A stretch of 64,000 nucleotides of DNA, taken from NCBI GenBank assembly GCA_002632355.1, contig NSJJ01000002.1:124001-188000 (forward strand), read 5' to 3'. Below are positions 36,158-44,976 of the stretch, in pieces. Position 1 is the first letter of the stretch; each line of letters starts with the position of its first letter. This DNA comes from Sulfuricella denitrificans. GTDB taxonomy: Bacteria > Pseudomonadota > Gammaproteobacteria > Burkholderiales > Sulfuricellaceae. Made by a program: the position numbers and the translations under genes. A model generated the notes under the pieces. That model was not told the DNA's origin and made no database searches. It saw only the letters and a list, made by a program, of their open reading frames with translations.

Positions 36158-38329
36158 ATGCAAACCGCCCCCAACATCACCTCCTACCGCAAATACTGGG
36201 CCAAACGCTTCGGCACCGCGCCTTTCCTGCCCACTTCGCGCGCGGAGATGGAAGCGCTCGGCTGGGACAGCTGCGACATTATTATCGTCACCGGCGACGC
36301 CTACATCGACCACCCCAGCTTCGGCATGGCACTGGTAGGACGGCTGCTGGAGGACCAGGGTTTCCGCGTCGGCATTCTGAGCCAGCCCGACTGGCACAGT
36401 CCGGCGGCTTTCAAGCAGCTGGGCAAGCCCAACCTGTTTTTCGGCGTCACCGCCGGCAACATGGATTCGATGGTCAACCGCTACACCTCAGACCGCAAGA
36501 TCCGCTCCGACGACGCCTACACGGCCAACGCCGAACCCAACAAACGGCCGGACCGCGCCGTGATCGTGTATTCGCAGCGCTGCCGCGAGGCCTATCCCAA
36601 GGCGAATATCGTGGTCGGCAGCATCGAGGCCTCACTGCGCCGTATTGCCCACTACGACTACTGGTCGGACAAGGTACGGCGCTCGGTGCTGCCTGATTCA
36701 AAGGCCGACATGCTGATCTACGGCAACGCCGAGCGCGCGCTGGTGGCGTTAAGCCACCGCCTCGCCGCCGGGGAAGCCATTGCCGACATCACCGACCTGC
36801 GCGGTACGGCCTTCATGCGCAAGGGTATCCCGGAAGGCTGGGCGGAGATGGATTCGAGTCATCTAGACATGCCGGGTCCGGTGACGGCACATGCCAATCC
36901 CTACGATGAGAAACCAACCCCTACCCCCCCTCAGTCCCCCCTTGTCAGGGGGAGGCAGGGAGAGGTTGAAGCGCCGCTGCATTTCCACCCCAAGCCCAAA
37001 CAGGACCGTACCCATACCGTGGTACGCATCCCGTCCTACGAGCAGGTCAAGGACGACCCGGTGCTGTATGCCCACGCCTCGCGCATCCTGCATCTGGAAT
37101 CCAATCCCGGCAACGCGCGCGCACTGGTACAGGGCCACGGCGAGCGCGACGTGTGGTTCAACCCGCCGCCCATCCCGCTCACCACGGCGGAAATGGACCA
37201 CGTCTATGATCTGCCTTACGCCCGCCGTCCGCATCCGGCCTATGGTGATGCGAAGATTCCGGCTTTCGAGATGATCCGCTTCTCGATCAACATCATGCGC
37301 GGCTGCTTCGGCGGCTGCACCTTCTGCTCCATCACCGAGCACGAAGGGCGCATCATCCAGAGCCGCTCGGAACAGTCCATCCTGCATGAGATCGAGGAAA
37401 TCCGCGACAAGACGCCGGGCTTCACCGGCACCATCTCGGACCTGGGCGGACCGACCGCCAACATGTATCGCCTGCACTGCAAGGACGAGAAAATCGAATC
37501 CGCCTGCCGCCGCCTGTCCTGCGTGTTTCCCGACATCTGCATCAACATGGGCACCGACCACGGCCCGCTGGTGCAACTCTACCGCAAGGCGCGCGCCATC
37601 CCCGGCGTCAAGCGGGTGCTGATCGGCTCCGGCGTGCGCTACGACCTAGCAGTGCAAAGCCCGGAATACGTCAGGGAGCTGGTCACCCACCACGTCGGCG
37701 GCTACCTCAAGATCGCCCCCGAGCATACCGAGCCTGGCCCGCTGTCGAAAATGATGAAGCCGGGCATCGGCAGCTACGACAAGTTCAAGGCGATGTTCGA
37801 GAAGTTCTCCAGGGAGGCGGGCAAGGAGCAGTACCTCATTCCTTACTTCATCGCCGCCCATCCCGGCACCACCGACGAGGATATGCTCAACCTGGCGCTA
37901 TGGCTCAAGGCCAACGGCTTTCGTCCGGACCAGGTGCAGGCTTTCCTGCCCACCCCGATGGCACTGGCTTCGACCATGTACCACACCCACCGGAATCCGC
38001 TCAAGAAGGTCACGCGCAGCAGTGAGGAAGTACCCATCCCCATGGGCGACCGCCAGCGCCGCCTGCACAAGGCCTTCCTGCGCTATCACGATGCCAACAA
38101 CTGGCCGCTGCTGCGCGAGGCCTTGAAACGCATGGGGCGCAGCGACCTGATCGGCAACGGCAAGCGGCATCTGGTGCCTTTCTGGCAGCCAGCCGGCACC
38201 GGAACCGCCGTGGAAGGCGTGCGCCGCCCCGGCCAGCAGGCTCAGGCGACGAAAAAACCTACGCCTGCCACAGCGCGTCCACGCGCCGCCGCAAAGCCGG
38301 TAAAACGTCCTGCTCGAACCAGGGGTTGA
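36158..38329 (+). CDS. YgiQ family radical SAM protein
   Basis: 723 residues. The radical-SAM cysteine triad is C383, C387 and C390 (GCFGGCTFC), within [24 protein letters not shown], a hallmark of YgiQ. N-terminal [25 protein letters not shown] and [21 protein letters not shown] are also characteristic. Its reaction is unknown; [4Fe-4S]/SAM radical chemistry is expected. Odd point: residues about 252-273 ([17 protein letters not shown]) are encoded by a C/G-rich palindromic element inserted in frame in a linker between conserved blocks. The 3' end overlaps the opposite-strand UDG-family gene by 71 bp. Confidence 0.95.
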   Translation: MQTAPNITSYRKYWAKRFGTAPFLPTSRAEMEALGWDSCDIIIVTGDAYIDHPSFGMALVGRLLEDQGFRVGILSQPDWHSPAAFKQLGKPNLFFGVTAGNMDSMVNRYTSDRKIRSDDAYTANAEPNKRPDRAVIVYSQRCREAYPKANIVVGSIEASLRRIAHYDYWSDKVRRSVLPDSKADMLIYGNAERALVALSHRLAAGEAIADITDLRGTAFMRKGIPEGWAEMDSSHLDMPGPVTAHANPYDEKPTPTPPQSPLVRGRQGEVEAPLHFHPKPKQDRTHTVVRIPSYEQVKDDPVLYAHASRILHLESNPGNARALVQGHGERDVWFNPPPIPLTTAEMDHVYDLPYARRPHPAYGDAKIPAFEMIRFSINIMRGCFGGCTFCSITEHEGRIIQSRSEQSILHEIEEIRDKTPGFTGTISDLGGPTANMYRLHCKDEKIESACRRLSCVFPDICINMGTDHGPLVQLYRKARAIPGVKRVLIGSGVRYDLAVQSPEYVRELVTHHVGGYLKIAPEHTEPGPLSKMMKPGIGSYDKFKAMFEKFSREAGKEQYLIPYFIAAHPGTTDEDMLNLALWLKANGFRPDQVQAFLPTPMALASTMYHTHRNPLKKVTRSSEEVPIPMGDRQRRLHKAFLRYHDANNWPLLREALKRMGRSDLIGNGKRHLVPFWQPAGTGTAVEGVRRPGQQAQATKKPTPATARPRAAAKPVKRPARTRG
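36913..36966. repeat. Palindromic C/G-rich repeat element inside ygiQ
   Basis: A C-rich stretch (C7 and C6 runs) followed by TTGTCA and a G-rich run forms a stem CCCCC/GGGGG. It encodes a Pro-rich [10 protein letters not shown]-like peptide, the type of sequence seen where intergenic palindromic units have entered reading frames. The reading frame is kept. Confidence 0.65.
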
Positions 38330-38840
38330 GTTTGAACCAGCGCTGGTTGCGCGGGCTGGGGTGGGGTAAGGGGAAGAATTCCGGCTGGTACTCCTGCCAC
38401 GCCTGCACGGTAGCGCGCAAAGTCTTCTTGCGATGCCTGCCGAGGTAATAGGCCTGCGCATGGCTGCCGACCAGCAGCGTCAGCCGTACCTGCGGCAACC
38501 GGGCGCGCAATTGAGGGTGCCACAGCGGCGCGCATTCCGGGCACGGCGGCAGGTCGCCATTGGCACCCGTACCCGGATAGCAGAAAGCCGTTGGAATGAT
38601 AGCGATGCGTTGCTCGTTGTAGAACATCTCGCGCGACATATTCAACCACAGGCGCAACCGGTCACCCGACGGATCGTTCCATGGAATCCCCGTCTCATGC
38701 GCCCGCCGCCCCGGTGCCTGCCCCACAATCATCAGATGCGCGTTTGCCGCCGCACGCAAAACCGGCTTGGGCCCTAGTGGCAGGTGCGCTTCGCACACGC
38801 GGCAGGCACGGATTTGATCCAGTAAAGATTCAAGATTCAT
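38259..38840 (-). CDS. Uracil-DNA glycosylase superfamily protein
   Basis: 193 residues. The UDG-fold motif A reads [28 protein letters not shown] and the C-terminal motif is LPHPSPRN, as in the family of small UDG-like proteins near families 4 and 5. The enzyme would remove uracil from DNA. Two Cys pairs (RACRVCEAH near the N-terminus, LPPCPECAP near residue 100) could hold an Fe-S cluster as in family 4 UDGs, but spacing differs from the textbook pattern. The 3' end is antisense to the last 71 bp of ygiQ, and the start codon overlaps that of the divergent GGDEF gene. Confidence 0.85.
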   Translation of the reverse strand: MNLESLLDQIRACRVCEAHLPLGPKPVLRAAANAHLMIVGQAPGRRAHETGIPWNDPSGDRLRLWLNMSREMFYNEQRIAIIPTAFCYPGTGANGDLPPCPECAPLWHPQLRARLPQVRLTLLVGSHAQAYYLGRHRKKTLRATVQAWQEYQPEFFPLPHPSPRNQRWFKLNPWFEQDVLPALRRRVDALWQA

Positions 38841-40401
38841 GCAGACATTCTATGAGTATCGGGGTAGCATGAAAGCAGTATCCCAACTAATGTCTCAAGC
38901 CATTGGTAACGCAATGAAAATGCTTTCTGAAAGATCCCGGCTGCTGGGGTGGCTGAGCGTCATTCTTGTGGTCGGATTTCTCACGACCAGTATTGCAGGC
39001 TACGTCGTATCCCGCAATTCGATCCGCGCAGGGATTGCCACGCAGGCGTTGCCTCTGACCGCGGACAACATCTATTCGGAAATCCAGCGCGACATTCTCC
39101 ATCCGGTAGTCATTTCTTCCCTCATGTCGCAAGACACTTTTTTACGCGAATGGATACTCGACGGAGAGCGCGATCCGAGCCAGATCGTGCGCTACCTGAA
39201 TGAAATAAAAAAGAAATATGGCACGGTCAGCAGCTTTCTGGTTTCGGAACGCAGCCTCAATTACTATTATGCCGGCGGCACCCTGAAAACCGTCAGGTCA
39301 GATGAGCCCAGGGACGAATGGTATTTCCGCGTGCGGGACATGAAAACGCCTTATGAAACCAATGTCGATTACGACATGGCCAACCGCAACACCATGACCG
39401 TTTTCATCAATTACCGCGTCCTGGATTTTCAAGGCAACTTTATCGGCGCCACCGGCGTCGGCCTGACGCTGGATGCGGTAAGCAGCCTCATCGATAGCTA
39501 TCAGGAAAAATTTCACCGTCGCATCTATTTCGTCGACCCGCAAGGCACCATCGTCCTGGCTGGCAAGTCAATGAAGGATGTTCACGGCTCGATCCGCGAC
39601 CTTCCCGGCATCGGCACCGTCGCCGGACAGATCCTGAGCCATGGCAAGGAACCCAGCAGTCTGGAATACCATCGCAGCGGAAATATGGTGCTGGTCAATT
39701 CACGTTTCATCCCTGAACTGGGCTGGCATCTGGTCGTGGAACAGAACGAGCGCGAGGACATCCAGGCGATCAAACAGGTTTTCTGGATCAATCTGACGGT
39801 CAGCAGCGCAGTCAGCCTGCTGGTGCTGGCCATCACCCTGTTTGCGGTAAACCGCTACCAGAGGCGGCTGGAAAGTCTGGCGACCACCGACGCCCTGACC
39901 GGGCTGCTGAACCGCCAGGCCTTCGAAACCAGTTTCCAGAACATGATTGCGGAAGCGAAGCGTACAGGACGGCCTTTTTCGGCCATTCTGCTCGACATCG
40001 ACCTGTTCAAGCAGATCAATGACAACTTCGGACACCTTGAGGGCGACAAAGTCCTGCATTCCATTGCGCAACTGGTTTCAGCCTCGACGCGGGAAAGCGA
40101 CGTTGCCGCACGCTGGGGTGGCGAGGAGTTCCTGGTCATGCTGCGCGACTGCCCGCTGGAGGAAGCCATCAACGTGGCAGAAAAACTGCGCCAGGAGGTT
40201 TCCTCACACCGCTTCCCTCTGAAACGGCCGCATGAACCGATTACCGTGAGCCTCGGCATTGCCCAATATATTCCACCCGAATCCGATGCCGATTTTTTTG
40301 CCCGGATCGACAATGCCATGTATCAGGCCAAGGAAAACGGACGCAATCTTGCGGTGGCTTCCCGGACGCAGTCTTCCACACCTGCAAGCAACGAGGCATG
40401 A
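38839..40401 (+). CDS. Membrane diguanylate cyclase with periplasmic Cache-type sensor
   Basis: 520 residues if started at 38839; in-frame ATGs at 38869 and 38890 are good alternatives, and none has a clear ribosome-binding site. TM1 is at about 36-57 (LLGWLSVILVVGFLTTSIAGYV). A periplasmic double-Cache-like sensor (about 60-310) carries YFRVRDMKTPYETNVDYDMANRNTM and GATGVGLTLDAV. TM2 (about 315-337) precedes a C-terminal GGDEF domain with GGEEF at 427-431 and an intact RxxD I-site (RESD). It should make c-di-GMP in response to a small extracellular ligand, with product inhibition. It is divergent from the UDG-family gene. Confidence 0.93.
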   Translation: MQTFYEYRGSMKAVSQLMSQAIGNAMKMLSERSRLLGWLSVILVVGFLTTSIAGYVVSRNSIRAGIATQALPLTADNIYSEIQRDILHPVVISSLMSQDTFLREWILDGERDPSQIVRYLNEIKKKYGTVSSFLVSERSLNYYYAGGTLKTVRSDEPRDEWYFRVRDMKTPYETNVDYDMANRNTMTVFINYRVLDFQGNFIGATGVGLTLDAVSSLIDSYQEKFHRRIYFVDPQGTIVLAGKSMKDVHGSIRDLPGIGTVAGQILSHGKEPSSLEYHRSGNMVLVNSRFIPELGWHLVVEQNEREDIQAIKQVFWINLTVSSAVSLLVLAITLFAVNRYQRRLESLATTDALTGLLNRQAFETSFQNMIAEAKRTGRPFSAILLDIDLFKQINDNFGHLEGDKVLHSIAQLVSASTRESDVAARWGGEEFLVMLRDCPLEEAINVAEKLRQEVSSHRFPLKRPHEPITVSLGIAQYIPPESDADFFARIDNAMYQAKENGRNLAVASRTQSSTPASNEA

Positions 40402-40425
40402 AGCGGGAACAATAATCCTGGCCAC

Positions 40426-42315
40426 TTACTTCCACGCAGGGAATGGCCCGAAATAACCCACTACACCGCGCGGGTCCACTTTCGCACGCATGCCGGAACG
40501 GATTTCTTCCGGGTATTTTTTCAGGTCGCTGGCAGCGCCCGGATGCTGGATATTGCTCATCAGGTAAGCAAAACCGTTGGCATTCTCCACGACCTGCAAT
40601 CCAGTCCATTCCGCGCCGATGGGGGCGGAGCCGAGACGGAACAGCCTGCCGTCCGCAGCGCGCCAGGCCCAGAGAAAGTTGTTAAGGTGGTTGCTGCTAT
40701 CCTCGCCGATGAACAGCATGTCCAGTTTGTCCGAATACTTGAGGTTGTCCGGGTTGGCCACGCGGTCGGTGTCGCACTTGTCGTACTTGCCGTAGGTGGT
40801 CTGGTCTGCCGGCTTTTTCGCCCCGCTGATCAGTGCGTGTGTGGACACGGCCACCCACTCGCTGCGGATAGGCCTGCCATCCGCATCCTTCACGCCGCCC
40901 TTGAGGTCGGACTGATAGACAGCACCGCAGACCAGGTCCTTTTCGTCGCCGGAGAGGCGGATGTCGTCACGCGGACGGGATTCGTTCCGGCCATCAAGCA
41001 TGCCGCCCTCGATGTAGGAAAGGGCAGTGTAGAGCTTCCTGTTGCGGACACTATGGGTCTGGCCTTCCATTTTGGTGAATTCGGTAGTCGCGCCCAGCCA
41101 GGCTGCGTAGCGGCGGGTTTCGAGAAAAGCCGCAGCCTGCGCCATGCCAGGCTTGAGTTTCAGATATTCCAGCCGGGTCTTGCCGCCGCTGCCCGTGTAG
41201 GCGTAAACGGGGCGAAAACCCTCGCCGGGCTGCCCGGACAGCTCGAAGATATCCGAAAAACGTATCCCGTTCTGCACCTTCCCGTGGATTTCGGCATCGT
41301 CGGCATGGCCAAGGCGCAGCCACGTCAGCCTAGCTGCCCCCCCATTGGCGGCATCGGTCTGCTCCCAGCGCGCGGCATAGAGTGTGCCGGCGGAAAGGTC
41401 GTGCTTCTTGTCAGTCACGAACATGAACAGACCCACGTCGCGCCCGTCATCGCCGTAATAGGCGGTACGCCCGTCCGGCATCACGTCCGCCAGTTCGAAG
41501 GCCAGGCGGCCCATGGCATAGTGTTTTTCCGCCTTCTCGCTGCCGTCGGCGCGCACCCTCACCTCTACCGGATGACCGTAATCATAGGCGTTGGCTCCGC
41601 CCTGTGACGCACTGCGGCCCATCTTGCCGAGATAGAGGTTCATGGCTTCCAGCGGCTGGTTTTCGTAGACGCTGGCATCGGGCTCGTATTCTTCGCTGCC
41701 CAGATGCGTATTCCATGGCGTCAGGGAACCTGCGCAGGGCGTCCACAAGCCGTTCACACCGCTCATGTCGATGTTGGTCAGCCCTATGGCATGGAGCATG
41801 CCATCGTGTTTGTCCTGATCGATGGAAGTCAGGTTCATGGCCATGGGCAGATTACCGTACAGGTCTACCGGCGGCTCACCCTGACTCACGGAAGGGGCCT
41901 CGGTGTGGTATTCGAAATGCGTCACCAGAAACAGGCGGTTGACGCTCGCGGCGCGGCTCTTTGCCCCCGCCACCTGCATCAGGGAATTGGCGTCCGGCCC
42001 CCACGAATTGAATGGCCCCAGTGCGGCGTTGCCCTTCCGGTCTGGCGCAGAAATGGCGATCGCCTTTCCCTCTCTGTCCACGATCAGGCCTGCCAGCTCG
42101 CCGCCCACCCTGTCGCCGGAACGGAACAGGGCGTGATATTGCAGCGGAATCCCCGTCTTTTTGTCCCGCAAAATGGCACTACTGAATGGCGCCACCATTT
42201 CCTCTTCGCTGAGCGGTGGCCGGGAAGATAAAAAGTCAGCCTTGCCCGCAGCCAAGCCCGGTGCTGCGAATGCGGCCATCGCGGCCAGCATGGAGAGGTG
42301 AAGAATCCGGTTCAT
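40426..42315 (-). CDS. phoX: PhoX-family alkaline phosphatase (DUF839)
   Basis: 629 residues. Signal peptide MNRILHLSMLAAMAAFAAPGLAAG has no twin-arginine motif, although most PhoX proteins are Tat-exported. The PhoX core includes WTPCAGSLTPWNTHLGSEEYEP with Cys194 and Glu208/209, corresponding to the metal-site Cys/Glu region of Fe-Ca PhoX enzymes, and YYGDDGRDVGLFMFV and DNLKYSDKLDMLFIGEDSS later. It would release phosphate from organic esters in the periplasm or outside the cell. A Pho box and a -10 TAATAT lie just upstream. The gene is flanked by two c-di-GMP genes on the opposite strand. Confidence 0.92.
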   Translation of the reverse strand: MNRILHLSMLAAMAAFAAPGLAAGKADFLSSRPPLSEEEMVAPFSSAILRDKKTGIPLQYHALFRSGDRVGGELAGLIVDREGKAIAISAPDRKGNAALGPFNSWGPDANSLMQVAGAKSRAASVNRLFLVTHFEYHTEAPSVSQGEPPVDLYGNLPMAMNLTSIDQDKHDGMLHAIGLTNIDMSGVNGLWTPCAGSLTPWNTHLGSEEYEPDASVYENQPLEAMNLYLGKMGRSASQGGANAYDYGHPVEVRVRADGSEKAEKHYAMGRLAFELADVMPDGRTAYYGDDGRDVGLFMFVTDKKHDLSAGTLYAARWEQTDAANGGAARLTWLRLGHADDAEIHGKVQNGIRFSDIFELSGQPGEGFRPVYAYTGSGGKTRLEYLKLKPGMAQAAAFLETRRYAAWLGATTEFTKMEGQTHSVRNRKLYTALSYIEGGMLDGRNESRPRDDIRLSGDEKDLVCGAVYQSDLKGGVKDADGRPIRSEWVAVSTHALISGAKKPADQTTYGKYDKCDTDRVANPDNLKYSDKLDMLFIGEDSSNHLNNFLWAWRAADGRLFRLGSAPIGAEWTGLQVVENANGFAYLMSNIQHPGAASDLKKYPEEIRSGMRAKVDPRGVVGYFGPFPAWK

Positions 42316-42345
42316 GTTCGCGCTCGAAATTAGGAAAAAATGAGA

Positions 42346-42379
42346 ATATTAGGCGTTTAATGTGACGGATGAATGACAT
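42346..42379 (-). promoter_or_regulatory. Pho box and -10 element upstream of phoX
   Basis: On the minus strand ATGTCAT-TCAT-CCGTCAC (42379-42362) matches 12 of 14 positions of the two PhoB half-sites, with a 4-bp spacer. TAATAT (42351-42346) begins exactly 10 bp further on, serving as -10. Transcription is predicted near 42339, giving a leader of about 24 nt. Confidence 0.75.
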
Positions 42380-42514
42380 TCAGGTTTAAAGATGGGTCGA
42401 GTTGCCGCAAAAAAATCTTTCCCTCACCCATTGCCGGACATGAAATAAAGTGATTTTTGCCAAGCCAAGTGTATATTTCTCACATCAGAAGAAAATGTCA
42501 CGAATACGGATTTC

Positions 42515-44365
42515 ATGAAAGACAAGCGCTTCTATCAATTCCTGCACCGCCAGATTCCAGTGTTCATTACGCTGTCCCTTTTTCCCGGGCTTGGCTATCT
42601 CTTTCTCGGCTGGCTGAATGGGGTATTCACTCCGGCATTTGTCTGGTATCTGCTGGTCATTGCCGCCTCGGCCTGGGGCTACTGGCTTCACCGCGACTTC
42701 AACTTCGACACGATGAGCGTGAACCGGCGTGAGCGCTGGTACCGCCAGTGCTCGTGGTTTTTCTATATGTTCTTCGTGTTGTGGACGCTGATTTTTCTGC
42801 TCTATGTCGGGCAGAATGTACACAAGCTTCACTACATTGCCATCTTCACTGAAATCGGCGCTTCGGTTGTCGCCTCATCGCTGCTGTCTTCGGACCGGCG
42901 CCTTTACAGGCCGACCATTTTTATCCTGATGATCCCTCTGATCATCTACTTTTTTCTTATTGGCGAGTGGTACGGCTATGTCCTCACCATTTTTGCCTGC
43001 ACCCTGACCTGGGTGCTGCTTTATGCCGCGAACAGCAGCTACCAGTTGCTGATGCAGGCGAATCATCAGGCCACTCACGACGCCCTCACCGGGCTGCATA
43101 ACCGGCAATACTTCATCGAAAACCTGCAGAAACAGATCAACACTCTGAGGGAGAGCAAAGAGTTTTCCTATCTTCTGCTTATCGATCTGGATCATTTCAA
43201 GACCGTCAACGACTCGCTGGGGCACGATGTAGGCGACCAGCTTTTACAAAGCATCGCCTCTCGCCTGCAACAGGTTCCGGGAAACAATATCGTTGCACGC
43301 CTCGGCGGCGACGAATTCATCATTACTGGCAACAATTTTTCCGACAGACCGACGTGCGAGCGTACTGCGCTGGAAGTATCCGGGCAGCTTATCTCTCTGC
43401 TCAAAGAAACCTATGTGATCGACCAGCACCATCTTTATATCAGCGCCAGCATCGGCGTAAGCCTTATCCATGGTGGCATCGCCAATGCTCACAGCTTTAT
43501 CAAGGAAGCCGACATTGCGATGTACGAGGTCAAGGCCAATGGGCGTGACGGCGTATTCATGTTCAACAAGGAAATATCCGACCGGGTCGAGGGCCATCTG
43601 GAGATCGAACGCCTGCTCCATTTCGCCCTGCCCAACCATGAAATCACGCTGCACTTTCAGCCGCAGATCGACCGGGAGGGGAACGTCATCGGGGCTGAAG
43701 CACTGGCACGGTGGAACAGTCCGTCGCTCGGCTCCGTCTCTCCCGCCCAATTCATCCCCATCGCCGAACAGACCGGGCTGATTATCGAACTGGGAAACCA
43801 CATCCTCGAAACAGGGTTCCGGACATTGCGCGAGTGGCGGGATAAAGGCCTGGAACTCGAGCAGTTTTCCATCAATATCAGCATGCGGCAATTTACCCAT
43901 CACAACTTCGTGGCGCAGGTCGAAGATCTGATACAGCGTTATCTGGATAAGGAACTGTGCCGCAAGCTTATATTCGAAGTCACAGAATCGATTGTGGCCG
44001 ACGATATCAACCGCGTCATTCTCGTCATGAACCAGCTGAAAGCCTCTGGCATCCGGTTTTCCATGGATGACTTCGGCACGGGCTATTCATCCCTGAGTTA
44101 TCTGAACCGGCTCCCACTAGACGAGATCAAGATAGATCGCGCCTTTGTCGGCGCACTCGACCAGAACGAAGGGGATCGGGCCATGGTCGTGACCATCCTG
44201 AACATGGCAAAAATTCTCAAGCTGAACATCGTGGCCGAAGGCGTGGAAACAGCCGGACAACTCGACTTTCTTCTCCGCCACGATTGCCATACGTTTCAGG
44301 GATATTTCTATTCGAAGCCACTGCAGAAAGCGCAATTCGAGATTTATTGCCGCAAACAGGCCTGA
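42515..44365 (+). CDS. Membrane GGDEF-EAL protein (c-di-GMP synthase/phosphodiesterase)
   Basis: 616 residues. The N-terminal region (about 15-182) has about six hydrophobic helices and no periplasmic domain of note. GGDEF is canonical (GGDEF at 264-268) but has no RxxD I-site upstream. The EAL domain is complete: EAL at 395-397, then NISMRQF, FEVTESIVADD, MDDFGTGYSSLSYL and AEGVET, the residues needed for metal binding and hydrolysis. It probably acts mainly as a phosphodiesterase, possibly dual. The ribosome-binding site is weak. It is divergent from phoX, with about 200 bp between them. Confidence 0.94.
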   Translation: MKDKRFYQFLHRQIPVFITLSLFPGLGYLFLGWLNGVFTPAFVWYLLVIAASAWGYWLHRDFNFDTMSVNRRERWYRQCSWFFYMFFVLWTLIFLLYVGQNVHKLHYIAIFTEIGASVVASSLLSSDRRLYRPTIFILMIPLIIYFFLIGEWYGYVLTIFACTLTWVLLYAANSSYQLLMQANHQATHDALTGLHNRQYFIENLQKQINTLRESKEFSYLLLIDLDHFKTVNDSLGHDVGDQLLQSIASRLQQVPGNNIVARLGGDEFIITGNNFSDRPTCERTALEVSGQLISLLKETYVIDQHHLYISASIGVSLIHGGIANAHSFIKEADIAMYEVKANGRDGVFMFNKEISDRVEGHLEIERLLHFALPNHEITLHFQPQIDREGNVIGAEALARWNSPSLGSVSPAQFIPIAEQTGLIIELGNHILETGFRTLREWRDKGLELEQFSINISMRQFTHHNFVAQVEDLIQRYLDKELCRKLIFEVTESIVADDINRVILVMNQLKASGIRFSMDDFGTGYSSLSYLNRLPLDEIKIDRAFVGALDQNEGDRAMVVTILNMAKILKLNIVAEGVETAGQLDFLLRHDCHTFQGYFYSKPLQKAQFEIYCRKQA

Positions 44366-44485
44366 TGACCTCATGTGGTGCGTAACTTGTTTGCCCGAAT
44401 TACCGCAACGAAGCAGGGCTGCCCTGGATATTCTGTTCACACTCAGGCACATTCCCCTAACCCTCAAACAGCACTGGAAAGCCAC

Positions 44486-44887
44486 ATGCCAAACAGCATA
44501 GACGCTCATATCGAGTTTTCTTTCAAGGGAGAAACGCATTCCCTGTTTGCAAGAATTGATCTGGACGATTTTCTCGGTCCTGGCGCTTTGCCGCCATCGA
44601 TACATGCAGTCCTGGCCCGGGAGCATGGCATCGACACTTACTCCTACCTTTATGAAGTCATGCAGGAGGAAGACATTCGCTTTGATAACGCGCAGGGCCT
44701 GGCCTCAAACTATCTGAAGGACGGGATGTTCGACATGGAAGGGTGCTTCACCGGGCTGCAGGAAAATATGACCCTCGACCTGCTGCAGGCCATCTCGAAG
44801 CGCGAACTGGGCATCGCCGATCTCGAACAGCACCCGGCACTCAAAAAAGCGCTGTTGCAGGCCTACTCTCTGGGCAAGAACGCCTGA
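44486..44887 (+). CDS. Conserved-looking protein of unknown function (133 residues)
   Basis: Start taken at ATG 44486 with TGGAAAG upstream; the frame is open further upstream, but the extra residues look random. I do not recognise a family. It is acidic and soluble, with no signal peptide, opening with IDAHIEFSFKGETHSLFARIDLDDFLG. It continues with alternating helices (IHAVLAREHGIDTYSYLYEVMQEEDI, LGIADLEQHPALKKALLQAY) and ends in LGKNA. It lies between the GGDEF-EAL gene and the HPP/CBS gene on the same strand, with 120 bp and 89 bp gaps, so co-transcription is possible but not shown. Confidence 0.72.
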   Translation: MPNSIDAHIEFSFKGETHSLFARIDLDDFLGPGALPPSIHAVLAREHGIDTYSYLYEVMQEEDIRFDNAQGLASNYLKDGMFDMEGCFTGLQENMTLDLLQAISKRELGIADLEQHPALKKALLQAYSLGKNA

Positions 44888-44903
44888 CCTCAACGCGGCA
44901 GGA

Positions 44904-44935
44904 CAAAATGCATTTTGGCGCCTTGCAGGGCAAGG
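44904..44935 (+). other. Palindrome and weak hairpin after the 133-residue gene
   Basis: CAAAATGCATTTTG (44904-44917) is a perfect 14-bp palindrome. It is followed by CCTTG/CAAGG with a five-base loop (44921-44935) and TTT. This may be a weak terminator or an operator for the next gene. Confidence 0.3.
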
Positions 44936-44976
44936 TTTAAGCTAATATACAAAAAAATTAGTCACATACATCCTGA

